NCBI GenBank assembly: GCA_934717805.1
Contig: CAKUZG010000003.1
Span: 1 to 39,311, forward strand
DNA from: an uncultured Candidatus Saccharibacteria bacterium
Lineage (GTDB): Bacteria; Patescibacteriota; Saccharimonadia; Saccharimonadales; Saccharimonadaceae
Length of the DNA stretch: 39,311 nt
Direction: 5' to 3'
Position numbers and translations under genes: made by a program. Positions 38,161 through 39,311 of this stretch are shown here, piece after piece. Numbering within the stretch: position 1 is the first letter of the stretch; each line of letters starts with the position of its first letter. The notes below the pieces were generated by a model that had not been told where the DNA came from, searched no databases, and saw only the letters and a list, made by a program, of their open reading frames with translations.

Positions 38161-39311
38161 TTATTTTGAAAATTTTTCGAAAAGCTCTTCTTTTGAAAGA
38201 AGCTCAGTTTGGCCAGTTGCGCGTGAGACAATTTCGAATTTTTCGCTTTCAAGAAGCCGATCAGAAACTGTAAGTCGATAAGGAACTCCCATCAATTCAG
38301 CGTCGGCAAATTTTTGACCTGGGCGAAGATTACGGTCATCAAACAAAACTTCGATTCCCTTTTTCGAAAATTCATTATAAATTTCTTCTGCTAATTCTTG
38401 TGATTTTTCGCCAATTTGCACGAGGTAAATTTTAGCTGGAGCAACGTTTTCTGGCCAAATCAAACCTTTTTCATCACTGAATTTTTCAGCAATCACACCC
38501 ATCACGCGAGTGATTCCAATTCCGTATGAACCCATCCAAGCAGATTTTCGCTCACCGTTTTTATCGGTAAAATAAAGTCCCATTTCATCGGTTTTTTGCG
38601 TACCAAAATTAAAGATGTTGCCGACCTCAGCAGTTTTAACTTTCTCTAAACCTTCTTTAGAATCAATTTCACCTTCTTCAATCGCTTGGTCTAAAATTTC
38701 TTCGTTGAAAGCAAGAGTTTTTTCGCCGTCGCGTTTCAAATAAACATAATCTTCACCGGCATCACAAATTGTTTGGAATTCATGACTGAATTTTGTGAAC
38801 GCACCGCCGCTAGCGAAAGTCACGAAAGTATCTTCGCCCAAACCAAGACGTTCGAAAATTCGCTCATACGCTTTCGAAACTTTAAAATAATAACTTTCCA
38901 AATCCTCTTTTGTGGCGTGAACAGAATACAAATCTTTCATCAAAAATTCACGACCGCGCATAATTCCGCTTTTTGCACGAAGTTCGTTTCGCATTTTATT
39001 TTGGAATTGAAAAACCGAAACTGGCAAATCTTTATATGATTGAATGTGACTTTTAAGCATTTCAACAATCGGCTCTTCATGACTCCAGCCCAAGCCAACT
39101 TCTGTTTTATCTTTAAGCGTAGTCTTAAACCAAACATCCACAACATCATCGTTCCAACGAGTTGTGCGTTCCCAAACTTCACGGCGTTGAAGAGTTGTCA
39201 TTAAAATTTCATTAGCATCAATTTTTTCAAGCTCTTCACGCACGATTTTTTTAATATTTTCTAACACCTTAAAACCAAGTGGTAAGTAGTCGTAAGCACC
39301 AGCCATTTCTT
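38161..39311 (-). CDS. proS: prolyl-tRNA synthetase, 5' end outside the window
   Basis: About 383 codons are visible and the reading frame stays open through the window edge; roughly 35 N-terminal residues are missing, as judged from the family. Class II motif 1 (AYDYLPLGFKVLENI), motif 2 (FQFQNKMRNELRAKSGIMRGREFLMKDLYSVH) and motif 3 (GSYGIGITRVMGVIAE) are present, and the C-terminal anticodon domain follows (KIYLVQIGEKSQE onward). Between motifs 2 and 3 there is only a short linker (about 80 residues after GGAFTKFSHEFQ), so the bacterial INS editing domain of about 180 residues seems to be missing. The enzyme charges tRNA-Pro. Confidence 0.95.
   Translation of the reverse strand, partial: EMAGAYDYLPLGFKVLENIKKIVREELEKIDANEILMTTLQRREVWERTTRWNDDVVDVWFKTTLKDKTEVGLGWSHEEPIVEMLKSHIQSYKDLPVSVFQFQNKMRNELRAKSGIMRGREFLMKDLYSVHATKEDLESYYFKVSKAYERIFERLGLGEDTFVTFASGGAFTKFSHEFQTICDAGEDYVYLKRDGEKTLAFNEEILDQAIEEGEIDSKEGLEKVKTAEVGNIFNFGTQKTDEMGLYFTDKNGERKSAWMGSYGIGITRVMGVIAEKFSDEKGLIWPENVAPAKIYLVQIGEKSQELAEEIYNEFSKKGIEVLFDDRNLRPGQKFADAELMGVPYRLTVSDRLLESEKFEIVSRATGQTELLSKEELFEKFSK

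Noticed and set aside
1..39311. UGA recoded to glycine (Absconditabacteria or Gracilibacteria)
   Set aside because: RF2 is present, the kinase gene ends with TGA, and the genes read through without needing UGA as a sense codon.
1..39311. CRISPR array, prophage or plasmid genes
   Set aside because: No regularly spaced repeats, cas genes, phage structural genes, integrase or replication initiator were seen.

Overview
The window looks like part of a small, AT-rich (about one third G+C by eye) Candidate Phyla Radiation genome, most likely a Saccharibacteria (TM7) relative. Reasons: a compact dcw cluster without murC, murE, murF or ftsZ beside it; a eukaryote/archaeal-type single-chain glycyl-tRNA synthetase; a prolyl-tRNA synthetase that seems to lack the editing insertion; surface proteins with an (A)PNTG sortase-type motif; DUF2207-like and VirB6-like membrane proteins; and a complete peptide release factor 2 with UGA used as stop, which argues against the UGA=Gly lineages (Absconditabacteria, Gracilibacteria). 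The lineage is inferred from gene content only.

Layout. Almost everything is on the minus strand, so operons read from high to low coordinates. 8.2 kb to 0.26 kb is a division/cell-wall cluster: rsmH, a 21-codon small ORF, ftsL, ftsI, mraY, ftsW, murG, ftsQ. Its upstream region holds a structured leader and three TTTTCCACA (DnaA-box-like) sites. 9.4-13.7 kb is the most unusual part. Two paralogous secreted/membrane proteins, identical over 389 bp from the start codon, flank a two-gene unit made of a KwaB-like (DUF4868-like) protein and a PIF1/RecD-type helicase. 13.8-15.3 kb is a plus-strand pair, a Trm11-like RNA methyltransferase and ribosomal protein bL27. 15.3-17 kb is CtpA plus an orphan response regulator. 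17.5-20.5 kb is ftsE-ftsX-pcsB, which couples an ABC-type division complex to a CHAP hydrolase. 20.6-23.4 kb is a CYTH protein, glyS and a SpoU methyltransferase. 23.5-27.4 kb holds a sortase-anchored surface protein, an operon of a soluble histidine kinase, a receiver protein and recO, and a membrane-anchored protein of unknown role. 27.5-32.3 kb has tRNA-Phe, a small plus-strand gene, a phosphoribosyltransferase-like protein, prfB, mscL and murD. 32.4-39.3 kb has a large VirB6/TrbL-like membrane protein, a DUF2207-like protein, a D-2-hydroxyacid dehydrogenase and the C-terminal part of proS, cut by the window edge.

Expression style. Promoters are easy to read: TTGnnn, 17 nt, then TATAAT, often with TG one base before the -10. 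In about eleven cases the -10 lies only 6-8 nt before the ATG, which predicts leaderless or near-leaderless mRNAs. Other genes have good AGGAGG sites. Stop/start overlaps (TAATG, GTGA) couple many operon members.

Genome texture. The palindrome TTCGAA, mostly as TTTCGAAA, occurs about 100 times by my hand count, several-fold above expectation, but is missing from the two paralogs, the sortase-anchored protein and the whole 32.4-35.1 kb membrane-protein gene.
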